This document shows, in pieces, positions 41,972 through 51,604 of a stretch of DNA of 64,000 nucleotides. The position numbers were made by a program, and so were the translations under genes. The DNA is from Virgibacillus litoralis (lineage in GTDB: Bacteria > Bacillota > Bacilli > Bacillales > Amphibacillaceae). Location of the stretch: assembly GCF_017873675.1 (NCBI RefSeq), contig NZ_JAGGKK010000003.1:124001-188000 (forward strand), read 5' to 3'. A model generated the notes under the pieces. That model was given only the letters and a program-made list of their open reading frames with translations. It was not told where the DNA came from and ran no database searches. Positions within the stretch are counted from its first letter, which is position 1, and each line of letters opens with the position of its first letter.

Positions 41972-42726
41972 ATCGAGCGAACCACAATCCCAGCACTCTC
42001 TAACATCACGCGTAACTTCTCGACAAACGATACAGCATGTGCACTATCACCATGAACACAAATCGTGTCTGCTTTAATATCTACAGTTTCTCCGTTTACT
42101 GTGCGCACAACACCTTCATTCACCATCCGCTCTACCTGTTGAACAGCATCATCCACATCACTAATCACGGCATCCGCTCTGCCTCTGGGGGTTAAGGTGC
42201 CGTCAGCTTGATATGTCCGGTCAGCAAAAACTTCTGATGCAACAGTTAATTCCAGTTCACGGCCAGCCACAAGCAGTTCACTCCCGGCTAAACCATACAA
42301 CATCAATTTGGAGTCGACGTCATACACAGCACGCGCGACAGCATTTGCTACGTCGCGATTCTTGGCTGCCAAATTATACATCGCACCGTGAGGCTTCACA
42401 TGCTGCATCTGAACACTATGCACCTTGCAAAACGCCTGCAAGCCACCAATCTGATGAACTACCATCCGATAAATTTCATTTGGCGAAAAGTCGATCATAC
42501 GTCGTCCAAATCCAGCAATATCAGGAAATCCTGGATGTGCGCCAACACCAACGTGATGTTCTTTTGCCAAGCGAACTGTCCTGTCCATAACAGTAGGGTC
42601 ACCAGCATGTGCACCACATGCAATATTCGCTGATGTAACAGATTCCAGTAATTTTTCATCCGAACCAATTGTATAGGCACCAAAGCTCTCACCCATATCA
42701 CAATTCAAGTCAATCCGCTTTGCCAT
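41962..42726 (-). CDS. pxpA: 5-oxoprolinase subunit A (LamB/YcsF)
   Basis: A 254-residue LamB/YcsF protein. Signatures: IDLNCDMGESFGAYTIGSDE, SANIACGAHAGDP, GVGAHPGFPD, VKPHGAMYN, EVFADRTYQADGTLTPRG and ICVHGDS. It is the hydrolytic subunit of the bacterial 5-oxoprolinase. Start at the ATG at 42726 (AGGAGG upstream), overlapping the pxpB end by 17 bases. Its final codons (SMVD stop) join array C. Confidence 0.96.
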   Translation of the reverse strand: MAKRIDLNCDMGESFGAYTIGSDEKLLESVTSANIACGAHAGDPTVMDRTVRLAKEHHVGVGAHPGFPDIAGFGRRMIDFSPNEIYRMVVHQIGGLQAFCKVHSVQMQHVKPHGAMYNLAAKNRDVANAVARAVYDVDSKLMLYGLAGSELLVAGRELELTVASEVFADRTYQADGTLTPRGRADAVISDVDDAVQQVERMVNEGVVRTVNGETVDIKADTICVHGDSAHAVSFVEKLRVMLESAGIVVRSMVD

Positions 42727-43432
42727 CGTCAACCTCCTCTACCACTAACTCCCCGCTCCATGCTTGTTTTTCAAATTCACTTTCCGATATTTCGTAAAAC
42801 GTAACACGGTCACCTGCACGAAACAGAAAAGCATCTTCTTTTTCCCTATCAAATAACGTAAGGGCTGTTTTTCCAATAATGTTCCAGCCACCTGGCGAGT
42901 CTATCGGATAAATTCCCGTCTGTTCGTGGGCGATTCCTACAGAGCCTGCAACCGTCTTTGCCCGAGGTTCATCTAAACGTGGCGTTGCAATCTGTTTATT
43001 AAGACCTCCTAAGTATGGAAAGCCTGGCAAAAAACCTAGCATAAAAACAAGGTATTCCTGTTCGCTATGAATCTGTATAACCTCATCCTCTGAGAGCTTG
43101 TTCGATTCAGCAACACGTCCTAAATCTGGACCATACTTCCCACCGTAGACAACCGGAATCGAGATTAGTCGTGACTTACGCTCAACTCTATCAATATTCA
43201 TTCGATTAATCTGATAAATTTTGTCACAAACTTCCGTGTAGCTTAAACGATGTGGTCGATAGTAAATTGTAACCGAATCAAATGCTGGCACCCATTCCAC
43301 GATATCAGGAATTGCAGCACAACCTAATTTACTGCAAAAAAACTGGATATCCCTGTTTAACTCAGGTGAAACTTCACCATCAAAGTCTACCTTAATTGCC
43401 GAATCACCCATAGCGTGCAAGGTAAAATGCAT
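42710..43432 (-). CDS. pxpB: 5-oxoprolinase subunit B (KipI-like)
   Basis: A 240-residue KipI/PxpB protein with EQEYLVFMLGFLPGFPYLGG, ATPRLDEPRAKTVAGSVGIA and YPIDSPGGWNIIGKT. In B. subtilis the homologue KipI also inhibits the sporulation kinase KinA, so a signalling side role is possible (knowledge of the family). It is the first pxp gene, following the MFS transporter by 50 bases. Confidence 0.95.
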   Translation of the reverse strand: MHFTLHAMGDSAIKVDFDGEVSPELNRDIQFFCSKLGCAAIPDIVEWVPAFDSVTIYYRPHRLSYTEVCDKIYQINRMNIDRVERKSRLISIPVVYGGKYGPDLGRVAESNKLSEDEVIQIHSEQEYLVFMLGFLPGFPYLGGLNKQIATPRLDEPRAKTVAGSVGIAHEQTGIYPIDSPGGWNIIGKTALTLFDREKEDAFLFRAGDRVTFYEISESEFEKQAWSGELVVEEVDDGKAD

Positions 43433-43482
43433 ACCGAACGCCTCCCGGAATCTCTGTTACTAGCATGATAGCATATTCAAAC

Positions 43483-44682
43483 CTAATCCAACACATAACG
43501 ATTACGGCCAGCACCCATTCCGAAAACCATGACCAATAGTGCTACCCCTATTAAAGTAAGCAATGGAACCGTCCAGACATGGGTTACATCATATAAATAC
43601 CCGATAAACACAGGACCAACTGCGGCAAGTGTGTAACCGAGCGACTGCGCCATACCTGACAGTTCTGCAGCCTGACGTGAGTTACGCGCCCGCATTCCCA
43701 AAAAAGCCAATGCCAGAGCAAACGTTCCACTTAACGTAATTCCAATTAATATCGTACTAATAACCATAACAGCATATGACTCTCCTATTAAAAGACCTCC
43801 ATAGCCTCCCAATGCACAGGTTGTCATGACAAGCACAATTCCCCGCTGTGAATTGAAACGACCAGCAATCATCGGAACGAAGAAACTTGCAGGTAATCCG
43901 ATAAATTGCATAAATGAAAGCATCCATCCAGCAGTTCCCATGCTAACACCATAATCATGCAAAATTTCTGGAAGCCATGAAATCGTCACATAAAACATGA
44001 ACGATTGAAGCCCCATAAAACAGGCAACCTGCCATGCGAGCGGTGATTTCCACATTCGATTGTCACTCACAGTAACATATTGCATCTCGACATCATTGTC
44101 TGCTTTATTCTTTTTGGACAGATACATCCAGATGATAATTCCAACGATTGTGGGGACTGTCCATATGATTAGTGCAAATTGCCAGCCCATATTCAACCCA
44201 CGTGCAAATGGAATACTTAATCCAGAAGCCGTCGCAGCAAAGATCCCCATAGCTGTTGAATATACACTAGTCATTAATGCTACCTTTGTCGGAAACTTTT
44301 CTTTTACGACACCAGGCAAAAGAACATTGCAAATTGCAATTCCAAGCCCGACAAATAATGTTCCAATAAATAGTAGTGCTGCAAATGGAAACGAACGAAC
44401 CGTAATACCAAATAAAAGAAGAATAAGACCTGCAATTAATGTTCGTTCATTCGAAAACTTGTTACCAAGCTTAGGCGCAACTGGCGACATCACCGCAAAC
44501 GCAACGAGAGGCAGACTAGTCAAAATCCCTACACTCCAATTGGAAAGCCCCACATCATCTCGTATAATTCCAATTAACGGACCAACAGATGTAATTGCTG
44601 GTCGCAGATTAAACGCCACGATTATAATACCTGCTATAAGTAAAAAATTATATATCTTTTTTTGATTATCAGTTGCTGCCAT
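43483..44682 (-). CDS. MFS transporter, CynX/NimT type
   Basis: A 399-residue transporter with 12 helices. N-terminal FNLRPAITSVGPLIGIIRDD and GLSNWSVGILTSLPLVAFAV match the CynX/NimT anion-porter subfamily. Substrates in this subfamily include cyanate and nitro-aromatics, but its place just ahead of pxpBAC suggests uptake of 5-oxoproline or another acid (inference). Confidence 0.9.
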   Translation of the reverse strand: MAATDNQKKIYNFLLIAGIIIVAFNLRPAITSVGPLIGIIRDDVGLSNWSVGILTSLPLVAFAVMSPVAPKLGNKFSNERTLIAGLILLLFGITVRSFPFAALLFIGTLFVGLGIAICNVLLPGVVKEKFPTKVALMTSVYSTAMGIFAATASGLSIPFARGLNMGWQFALIIWTVPTIVGIIIWMYLSKKNKADNDVEMQYVTVSDNRMWKSPLAWQVACFMGLQSFMFYVTISWLPEILHDYGVSMGTAGWMLSFMQFIGLPASFFVPMIAGRFNSQRGIVLVMTTCALGGYGGLLIGESYAVMVISTILIGITLSGTFALALAFLGMRARNSRQAAELSGMAQSLGYTLAAVGPVFIGYLYDVTHVWTVPLLTLIGVALLVMVFGMGAGRNRYVLD

Positions 44683-44867
44683 TATATGTACAAATCCCTT
44701 CCAAAAATCCTCTTCCTAACAATATAGCATAACAGAATTACATAGTTAAAAAAGACGATTCCCTGCCGAATCAGAAAAACCTCTCCCCCGTACAACGTTT
44801 GGCAGATAAACTTCCTCGCTATCACTATATGCCTCATAATTTAAATGGTTAAACGTCATAATCCACT

Positions 44868-44895
44868 ACAACTTCAGGCAAAATTTTCCGATATA
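44868..44895 (+). promoter_or_regulatory. Sigma-D-like promoter of the chemoreceptor
   Basis: CCGATATAAA at 44888 fits the sigma-D -10 (GCCGATAT); the -35 is weak (CTACAA about 15 bases upstream). The gap 44683-44867 shows nothing else. Confidence 0.55.
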
Positions 44896-44932
44896 AATAA
44901 TATTCATAGCAAAAGCAGAAGGAGATACATAT

Positions 44933-46975
44933 ATGGGGGAAAATAAGAAAAAGAAACAGGAGATAAAGAAAAAAGGCAGCTTCCTAAGTAAATCACTACA
45001 GCGACAAATACTTATACCTTTTTTATCATTAATTATTATTGCCGGAGCAGTGATAGCTTTCACCAATTACACGTTAAGCAAAAACATGATAATTGATCAA
45101 AAAGCACAAAGTGTTGAAACACAAATGACTAACCTTAACGATACATTTAATGTATTTTTTGACAATACGACAAGTATCTTAAACCGTCTTACTCAAAACG
45201 AATTATTTATTGACTATGACGAAAACAACCGGCAAGCTATTGTCAATTACTTAGGAGAGACTGTAGAGGCGAATACCAATATTGCAAACATCTATACAGG
45301 TGTTGAACTTTCCAGTGAAACAACCATTTATCCAGAAACGGACCTGCCAGATGACTTTGATCCGCGTGAACGAGACTGGTATAAAGCCGCCCTTGAAGCT
45401 GACGGAGAAGTAATTTGGACTCAGCCTTACGTTGATGCTGCATCAGGAAAAACAATTGTTACTGCTGCACAATCCTATAGCAAATATGGACAAGTCGTTG
45501 GTGTAATTGGTGCTGATGTTCTTGTCGATACGTTAATATCCATGACAAACAACATTCAAACTGGTGAATCAGGATATGCGATGATCATTGATCAGCAAGG
45601 AACATTCATTGCTCACCCTAATGATGAACTTGTTGGAAAAAGTGCTGAAAAGGCCGCATTCTATAGTAAACTTAGCAGCAATGGGGAAAACGGTGTTATT
45701 GAATATACGGAAAATGACGAAGGAAAAATCCTAGGATTCACCACGAACAACACAACAGGATGGGTTCTTGGAGAAACAGTATTTAAAAGTGATTTTAGTG
45801 ACCAAGCAAGCAGTATTTTAATTCCGATTATCGCTACCTTGCTAATTATTTTGCTGCTGGCAATCGTCATTTCTTTTTTTACAACACGAAGAATCACAAA
45901 ACCTATTAAGAACCTGCAAGGAACGATGAAGGAAGTTGAGAACGGGAATCTTTTAGCCAAAACAACTATCCAAACGCATAATGAAATCGGCCAGCTTTCC
46001 GAAAGTTTTGATAATATGCTCCAGCAAATGCGGATGATGATGATTAAAATTAAAGATGTTTCATTCAATGTGTCCGAAGCATCACAAACACTAGTTGCAA
46101 GTGCAGAAGAGAATACTGCATCCTCAAATGAAGTCGCAACAACCATGGAACAAATTGCAACAGGTGCTGGCGAGCAATCAGAAATTATGGAACAAAATGC
46201 AGCTGCAACCGAAAAACTGTCAACATTGATTAAACAAATAGAAGAATATAATAAAAAAGTATATGATGAAGCTCGAGTCATGGATGAAGTCTCTGAAAAA
46301 GGAGCAGAAACAGTAAGCGGTCTCCGTAAACAATCCGAAGAAACAGGCCAGATAACCAGTGAAGTTGTCAGAGCAATCCAATCACTTGATGACAAATCAA
46401 CAAACATAAATGAGATTGTCACCAAAATCGCTGATATCGCCAGTCAAACAAATCTTCTCGCATTAAATGCAGCAATCGAGGCTGCCCGCGCTGGTGAAAA
46501 TGGACGCGGATTTGCAGTAGTAGCAGATGAAGTAAGGAAGCTAGCAGAACAATCCGAAAGCGCACTTGGAGATATATCCACGTTAATCGGAGAAATGCAA
46601 GCTGAAACAAAGCATTCTGTAACATTGATTGGTAAAACTAATAAAGTCATCCAGACCCAATCACAATCAGTTGGTGAAACAGAACAAGCATTCACAAGTA
46701 TACAGCAAACAATTCATACCAATAACCAATTAATTAACAAGGTAATGGATATAATGGAAACAATCATAAGTCAGGAGCAGATTATTTCCGGCAATACGCA
46801 AAGCATCGCATCAATAAGCGAGGAAACTGCAGCAGGAACAGAAGAAACCTCAGCATCAATCGAAGAACAAACAGCATCAATGGAACAATTAAACCACCTT
46901 GCAGAAGAACTGGAAACATATGCTATAGAAATGCAGCAGCAGGTAAACAAGTTTAAAATAGACGAAAATAATTAA
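44933..46975 (+). CDS. Methyl-accepting chemotaxis protein with dCache sensor
   Basis: A 680-residue receptor. A basic N-terminus precedes one membrane helix (about 28-50). Residues 55-295 form an extracellular dCache domain with [12 protein letters not shown] and [17 protein letters not shown] second helix (about 300-322), HAMP (323-375) and the cytoplasmic signalling domain follow, with hairpin tip [20 protein letters not shown], then [20 protein letters not shown]. dCache receptors often bind amino acids or organic acids. GAAGGAG precedes the ATG. Confidence 0.96.
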   Translation: MGENKKKKQEIKKKGSFLSKSLQRQILIPFLSLIIIAGAVIAFTNYTLSKNMIIDQKAQSVETQMTNLNDTFNVFFDNTTSILNRLTQNELFIDYDENNRQAIVNYLGETVEANTNIANIYTGVELSSETTIYPETDLPDDFDPRERDWYKAALEADGEVIWTQPYVDAASGKTIVTAAQSYSKYGQVVGVIGADVLVDTLISMTNNIQTGESGYAMIIDQQGTFIAHPNDELVGKSAEKAAFYSKLSSNGENGVIEYTENDEGKILGFTTNNTTGWVLGETVFKSDFSDQASSILIPIIATLLIILLLAIVISFFTTRRITKPIKNLQGTMKEVENGNLLAKTTIQTHNEIGQLSESFDNMLQQMRMMMIKIKDVSFNVSEASQTLVASAEENTASSNEVATTMEQIATGAGEQSEIMEQNAAATEKLSTLIKQIEEYNKKVYDEARVMDEVSEKGAETVSGLRKQSEETGQITSEVVRAIQSLDDKSTNINEIVTKIADIASQTNLLALNAAIEAARAGENGRGFAVVADEVRKLAEQSESALGDISTLIGEMQAETKHSVTLIGKTNKVIQTQSQSVGETEQAFTSIQQTIHTNNQLINKVMDIMETIISQEQIISGNTQSIASISEETAAGTEETSASIEEQTASMEQLNHLAEELETYAIEMQQQVNKFKIDENN

Positions 46976-46981
46976 TTTTGT

Positions 46982-47012
46982 AGAGGGACGGTATAACTCG
47001 TCCCTCTTTTTA
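46982..47012 (+). terminator. Terminator of the chemoreceptor gene
   Basis: AGAGGGACG / CGTCCCTCT stem followed by five Ts. Confidence 0.9.
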
Positions 47013-47101
47013 AAGGGTATTATTGCCCAGGAAATAATTATCGAATCATGTCGATACTAGTTTCCCGCACTCTAATGGTAATTAATACCTCAATCTTATT
47101 T

Positions 47102-47130
47102 CTTTTCATCACCCAACTTTGTGGTATAAT
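47102..47130 (+). promoter_or_regulatory. Promoter of the antitoxin-type RNA
   Basis: Extended -10 TGGTATAAT (47122-47130) reading rightwards; the -35 is weak, as is common with extended -10 promoters. Confidence 0.6.
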
Positions 47131-47136
47131 GTAGGT

Positions 47137-47275
47137 AGAAATATGCATATACTAAATAGGCCACAGTTACAGCTGTGGCCATGTGATAAGCGGTTCCCTT
47201 AGGGGGATCAGCTATCCACAAATAGGCCTCTCCCATTAACGCTTTGCGGCTTTACAGGGAGGTCTATTTTTTATT
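47137..47275 (+). ncRNA. Putative antitoxin RNA of a type I system
   Basis: An RNA from the promoter at 47122 would contain a perfect hairpin GGCCACAG-TTACAG-CTGTGGCC (47159-47180), a segment related to the toxin leader (47190-47216), and end at the terminator AAATAGGCCTCTCCC / GGGAGGTCTATTT with a T-run (47219-47275). It converges on the toxin gene and overlaps its 3' end, as RatA does with txpA. The RNA boundary is estimated, not measured. Confidence 0.6.
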
Positions 47276-47359
47276 GATCATGTGCACAATCAGCGTCAGA
47301 AAACCTGTCATAAATGTTCCAAAACCGATCAGCAAGAAAAAGACTTCAAAAACACCCAA
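47264..47359 (-). CDS. Holin-like type I toxin peptide, 31 residues
   Basis: The frame MGVFEVFFLLIGFGTFMTGF then LTLIVHMINKK fits the 'putative holin-like toxin' family (TxpA/BsrG-like): acidic V-F/Y-E start, one membrane helix with FGTF, basic KK end. AGGGGGTGA lies five bases before the TTG start; a GTG at 47368 is also in frame. An extended -10 (TGCTATACT, near 47430 on the minus strand) could drive it. The peptide would insert in the membrane and harm the cell unless the RNA blocks it. Too short for standard gene finding. Confidence 0.72.
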   Translation of the reverse strand: MGVFEVFFLLIGFGTFMTGFLTLIVHMINKK

Positions 47360-47384
47360 TCGCCTCACCCCCTTTTATTATACT

Positions 47385-47435
47385 GGGGTAGCTGATTCAT
47401 CCCTATAAGGAACTTTATCTACTAGATAGTATAGC
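47385..47435 (-). promoter_or_regulatory. Toxin leader with repeat and promoter -10
   Basis: GGGGTAGCTGATTCATCCC and TATAAGGAAC (47386-47413) are the reverse complement, with few changes, of 47190-47216 in the RNA gene. The extended -10 TGCTATACT lies upstream. The remaining gap to fabI (47440-47660) shows nothing else. Confidence 0.5.
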
Positions 47436-47661
47436 ATAAAATTCCGTAAAAATACGAACAAATGTTTGGTTTTAAGTCTTGGTACAAGTTCTTGCTAAGC
47501 CTTTAGACTTTAGGTATATAGAATTAGTTTAGGAATTGATGCCACTTTTTAAGACTCTGGTTCGATAATAGTAGTAATAGAAGGAACTCTATAGTGTGCT
47601 TGTATACTTTAGTATATGCACTGACGTGTGGGAGTTCGTAATGCATTTGGAGGATGGAATT

Positions 47662-47693
47662 AAAAAACGAGCACCCTATGTTAGAATGCTCGC
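47662..47693 (-). terminator. Terminator of fabI
   Basis: CGAGCA / TGCTCG stem with a 14-20 base loop, followed by six Ts on the minus strand. Confidence 0.75.
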
Positions 47694-47699
47694 CTAGTA

Positions 47700-48479
47700 T
47701 TAAGATCCAGCGATAATATGGAAACCAGAATCAACATGCAGCACATCACCAGTAACACCACGTGCCATGTCACTAAGTAAAAATGCTGTAGCATCGCCTA
47801 CCTGGTCCTGATCAATCTGACGACGAAGCGGCGCTTTTTCTTCAATAACCGACATTTTGTCATTGAATCCAGACACACCTTTAGCTGACAGCGTGCGAAT
47901 CGGACCAGCAGAAACAGCATTCACACGAATACCATACTTACCAACATCTTCAGCCAAGTAACGCACACTCGCTTCAAGCGCAGCCTTAGCAACACCCATT
48001 ACATTATAATTAGGCACAACACGTTCAGCACCAAGGTATGTTTGCGTAACTATACCGCCACCCTCAGTCATCAGCTTTTTAGCTTCTCGCGTCACAGCAA
48101 CGAGCGAATACGAGCTAATATTTTGTGCTAGAAGATAACCCTCACGAGACGTATCAGCATATTCACCATTCAGCTCGTCACGGTTCGCAAACGCAACCGA
48201 ATGGACAAGCCCATGAATGGTGCCCACTTTCTCACCAATTTCCTGAAATGCATTAACGATACTCTCATCATCAGCAACATCACAAGATACAATTAGTGTT
48301 GGATCAATTTCATTTTGCGCGAGGAGTTTTTCCAGCTTTTGTTTCGAACGTTCCTGGCGGTTGGTGAAAATCAAGTTCGCCCCAGCATTGTGAAGCGATT
48401 TAGTAATACCCCACGCAATACTGCGGTTGTTTGCAACACCCATAACAACTATGTTTTTATTTTTCAATAATGTGTTCAT
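47700..48479 (-). CDS. fabI: Enoyl-[acyl-carrier-protein] reductase FabI
   Basis: A 259-residue short-chain dehydrogenase-fold FabI. Cofactor motif GVANNRSIAWGITKSL, catalytic YNVMGVAKAALE (Tyr-x6-Lys) and the substrate loop AGPIRTLSAKGVSGF are typical. It performs the last reduction in fatty-acid elongation. GGAGGTAC precedes the ATG. It is monocistronic, with a FapR-like operator in its promoter region. Confidence 0.97.
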   Translation of the reverse strand: MNTLLKNKNIVVMGVANNRSIAWGITKSLHNAGANLIFTNRQERSKQKLEKLLAQNEIDPTLIVSCDVADDESIVNAFQEIGEKVGTIHGLVHSVAFANRDELNGEYADTSREGYLLAQNISSYSLVAVTREAKKLMTEGGGIVTQTYLGAERVVPNYNVMGVAKAALEASVRYLAEDVGKYGIRVNAVSAGPIRTLSAKGVSGFNDKMSVIEEKAPLRRQIDQDQVGDATAFLLSDMARGVTGDVLHVDSGFHIIAGS

Positions 48480-48527
48480 TTATGTACCTCCGATTGATTG
48501 GATATGTCTTACTTATAATGTAGCATA

Positions 48528-48547
48528 ATTAGGACCAGGTGTTAAAT
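48528..48547. promoter_or_regulatory. FapR-like operator upstream of fabI
   Basis: ATTAGGACCAGGTGTTAAAT matches the FapR consensus ATTAGTACCTGATACTAAT at about 13 of 19 positions, including ATTAG and ACC. It lies 50-70 bases upstream of the start. Control of fabI by FapR and malonyl-CoA is known in B. subtilis. Confidence 0.6.
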
Positions 48548-48714
48548 GGGAAGTTAATTTTACCCTACACTTAATTATATAAGTCATTTAGCAAAAACGT
48601 ACATAACAAATAACAATTGCTACTACTATCACCTTTAATAATTATGATGATTGTCCGATAATATATATAAGTCCTCTTATTAGAAATAAGTTATATACAG
48701 GAGTGTCAGATATT

Positions 48715-51231
48715 ATGGAAAATACAAAAGATAAACAACTTCACCAGGCATTAAATATAATAGATACATTATTAGAAGCGTCAGATCACTTCTATAAATT
48801 GGTAAAAAATAAAGAATTAAATCAAAGTATATTCATCTTTAGTTCCATGCTTGAAGGGGCTGAGACGGTTAATAAAATCATCACTTCCTCAATGACTGAA
48901 TTTACTCCACAAAAAGATAAAGCAGAGAAGCAATTACTCTTAATCGCACAGAACCTTGAAAATGGGAAGCTTACCAAGATTGCAGAAATACTGCAGTTTT
49001 CATTTATACCACTGCTTAAAGATTTAAGAAATTCTTTTTCAGAAAAAGTAGTTGTTCAAGATGAAAACAGATTTATTACAATCGGTGTTTTTGCTTCCCT
49101 ACGGAATCCCAGAACATTTTACACAAAAGAACGTGTTAATGCCTTAGTTCAGGAAAGTAAGAGGCAAAATACAAGGTTACTCTTTTTCTCATCCAGTGAT
49201 GTTGACTTTGACTCAGGACAAATAGAAGCGGATGAATGGCAGAATGGAAAATGGGAACGTACTGTAGCTGCTTTTCCGGATGTTATTAATAATGTTGGTG
49301 GAGGAAGAAGATCACACACCGAGCGGAAATTACGCCGACAGATTCCGTTCACCAGTTTCCATGTCGGTAATAAATTCTCTTTACCAAAGCGAATCGTCCA
49401 ACATAGAGATTATGCTGAATTACTTGTTCCCTTCAAGGTTTGTACCAACGAAGTAATGATACATGACTTTTTAGATGAAAATAACAGTGTTGTATTTAAG
49501 GCTCTTTCAGGAAATCGGGGAGAAAATATATACTTCATTACTAAAAAAGGTAACCGCTATTCTTTATTGGACCAAAAGAAACAACAGATTTTAAATCAGA
49601 GCGCATTTAATGAATGGCTGCAAAAAATTATTTTAAGTCAAAAAGGCAGCTATATCATTCAGCGTTACATTCATACCAGGACAAAAAATGACGAACCTTA
49701 CCATATTCGTGCACATGTCCAAAAAGACATGGAAGGAAAATGGCAACTTACTCATATATACCCCCGTGTCGGAAGTAAAAAGAGTAATCTTAGTAACATC
49801 AGTACAGAAGGTAGAGTAGAGGACCTTCTGACCTTTCTTGAAAATGAATATGGCGAAAAAGGGAAAAAACATGAGCAAGCTATCCTAAAGCTATCCATGG
49901 ATTTGGCCTGGCATCTTGACAAACTTCACGGACTTGCCTTGGATGAACTTGGTATCGACTTAGCAATTGATGAAAATGGACGATATTGGATGCATGAAGC
50001 AAACAACGGTCCACAAACTGCATTTCATGAGGAAAAAAGAGCAGTGAACACTATAGGATATGCCAAATATATTGCAAAAAATATGTTAGTTCGTACAGAC
50101 AGCATTCGTGAAGCTAGTAAGGTAAAAGGGCAATTCAATGCAAGAACAACAAATCTCCCGTTTGCTGATTTAGATAACCGGCCAATTATTGGTTTGCTCC
50201 ATGGATCACAAACAAATGACAATTTAGCATCGGCAGCGATTCAAGAAGCAAAAGAAGCTAATTTCCATTTTTATTCCTTTTCACCAAAGGACATTGATTA
50301 TGATGAAATGTTGATAAAAGGATTCTTTTACGAAAACAACGACTGGACACCTAAAGTGGTTGAATACCCTGATGTAATAATTGACCGTCTTAAATTGAGA
50401 GGTGCTAAAAGAGCCCAAGTATTATATGAAGAACTCGAAGATATTCCATTTACAAACGAATGGTCAGCCCACACCAGCAAGCGCTCGGAATTATACGAAA
50501 AACTGCAAACAAATGAAGAATTGGCTAACCTTCTATCACCTTATCAAAGGATCCACCGAACCCGTGACGTATTCCGGTTCATTGAAAAATATGGGAAAGT
50601 GATCGTAAAACCTGAAATTGGTTCCCTTTTAACTAGTCAGTACATTGAAAAAAATGCTAATGGCAAATATTCAGTGACAAAAGGAAAAACAATTAAAGAA
50701 TACAGTGAATTTCCATTAGTAAATAACTTGAAAAATCTAATTAAAAAAGAAAATGTTATTGTCCAAAAAGATTCAGGCTCTATTACAAATAGCACCCAGC
50801 CGTTCAACATTCATGTACACATGACCAAAGGAAATAAAAACGAATGGGGTATAGTAAGTCTTTGTTCAGAAGTTAAAAATAACGAGGATAATACTAAACA
50901 ACAAGAGGTTCATAGAGAGCAAAAGGATTTTAATGAAAACAATTTTGGTTCAATTTATTCGACATCGTTGCATAGGCGATTAGAAAAGTTATCTAGGGAA
51001 ATTGTTAACACTATTGAGGAAACCCACGATGAATTAATTAGTGAAATAGACATAAAACTAGGGCTAGATGAGAATGGGGAACTGAGTCTTATGGAAGCAG
51101 ATCCAAACGGTCCTAAAGTGATAACTGACGTAACTAAATTTGCAAAACATGTTATATCATATGCCAGTTTATTAGTAGATTTAAATAAATCAGGAGCATC
51201 ACTTGAGGAAGAAAAACAATTAACATACTAA
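48715..51231 (+). CDS. Tandem YheC/YheD-type ATP-grasp protein
   Basis: An 838-residue protein with three parts: a helical N-terminal region of about 110 residues; a first YheC/D ATP-grasp unit (about 120-455, with GNRGENIYFI and IDLAIDENGRYWMHEANNGP); and a second unit (about 490-825, with FRFIEKYGKVIVKPEIGSLL and IDIKLGLDENGELSLMEADP). Single-unit homologues are called endospore coat-associated, but their chemistry is unknown. Both units keep the acidic metal-binding end (MHEAN, MEADP). I start at the ATG at 48715 after AGGAG. Neighbour of flagellin. Confidence 0.85.
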   Translation: MENTKDKQLHQALNIIDTLLEASDHFYKLVKNKELNQSIFIFSSMLEGAETVNKIITSSMTEFTPQKDKAEKQLLLIAQNLENGKLTKIAEILQFSFIPLLKDLRNSFSEKVVVQDENRFITIGVFASLRNPRTFYTKERVNALVQESKRQNTRLLFFSSSDVDFDSGQIEADEWQNGKWERTVAAFPDVINNVGGGRRSHTERKLRRQIPFTSFHVGNKFSLPKRIVQHRDYAELLVPFKVCTNEVMIHDFLDENNSVVFKALSGNRGENIYFITKKGNRYSLLDQKKQQILNQSAFNEWLQKIILSQKGSYIIQRYIHTRTKNDEPYHIRAHVQKDMEGKWQLTHIYPRVGSKKSNLSNISTEGRVEDLLTFLENEYGEKGKKHEQAILKLSMDLAWHLDKLHGLALDELGIDLAIDENGRYWMHEANNGPQTAFHEEKRAVNTIGYAKYIAKNMLVRTDSIREASKVKGQFNARTTNLPFADLDNRPIIGLLHGSQTNDNLASAAIQEAKEANFHFYSFSPKDIDYDEMLIKGFFYENNDWTPKVVEYPDVIIDRLKLRGAKRAQVLYEELEDIPFTNEWSAHTSKRSELYEKLQTNEELANLLSPYQRIHRTRDVFRFIEKYGKVIVKPEIGSLLTSQYIEKNANGKYSVTKGKTIKEYSEFPLVNNLKNLIKKENVIVQKDSGSITNSTQPFNIHVHMTKGNKNEWGIVSLCSEVKNNEDNTKQQEVHREQKDFNENNFGSIYSTSLHRRLEKLSREIVNTIEETHDELISEIDIKLGLDENGELSLMEADPNGPKVITDVTKFAKHVISYASLLVDLNKSGASLEEEKQLTY

Positions 51232-51233
51232 TT

Positions 51234-51266
51234 TAAAGCCACCATCATTTGGTGGCTTTTTAGATA
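51234..51266 (+). terminator. Terminator of the ATP-grasp gene
   Basis: AAAGCCACCA / TGGTGGCTTTTT stem-loop past the stop. The region 51267-51555 is very AT-rich and shows no gene. Confidence 0.85.
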
Positions 51267-51558
51267 TTAAATAACAATTTTAGAATAGTTTACTATTATA
51301 TCGTAATTCAATAAACTTTAATACAACTATATATTAGAAATAATTTTATTTAATTAGAAATATTAATATGTACCAATTTAAACTGGTTTTAAATTTAACT
51401 ATTGGCATTTTTTGGATACTTTATCATTAGGTTATTAAGAGAACAGACCACTTGTCATTTAATCAATTAAAAATTGAGCACAGATAACAGTTTTCCCATT
51501 GGTTATTAATCCTTTTTCTTTTGTTTTTACGGTACAACAAAGCACCAGTCTTCTTAGT

Positions 51559-51591
51559 GAAAAAGAGACCCTAGATAACTAGAGTCTCTTG
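51559..51591 (-). terminator. Terminator of hag
   Basis: AAGAGACTCTAG-TTAT-CTAGGGTCTCTT followed by TTTTT on the minus strand, just past the flagellin stop. Confidence 0.9.
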
Positions 51592-51604
51592 CAAATATTT
51601 TAAT

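Noticed and set aside
41691-42077. LERR-type and VAREF/LEFGxP-type open frames across array C on both strands
   Set aside because: Any 21-base repeat without stops stays open in several frames; no start signals, and the region lies between pxpA and pxpC.
45661-46425. 254-codon antisense frame inside the chemoreceptor
   Set aside because: It is the mirror of a strongly conserved MCP coding region; no ribosome site or recognisable domain.
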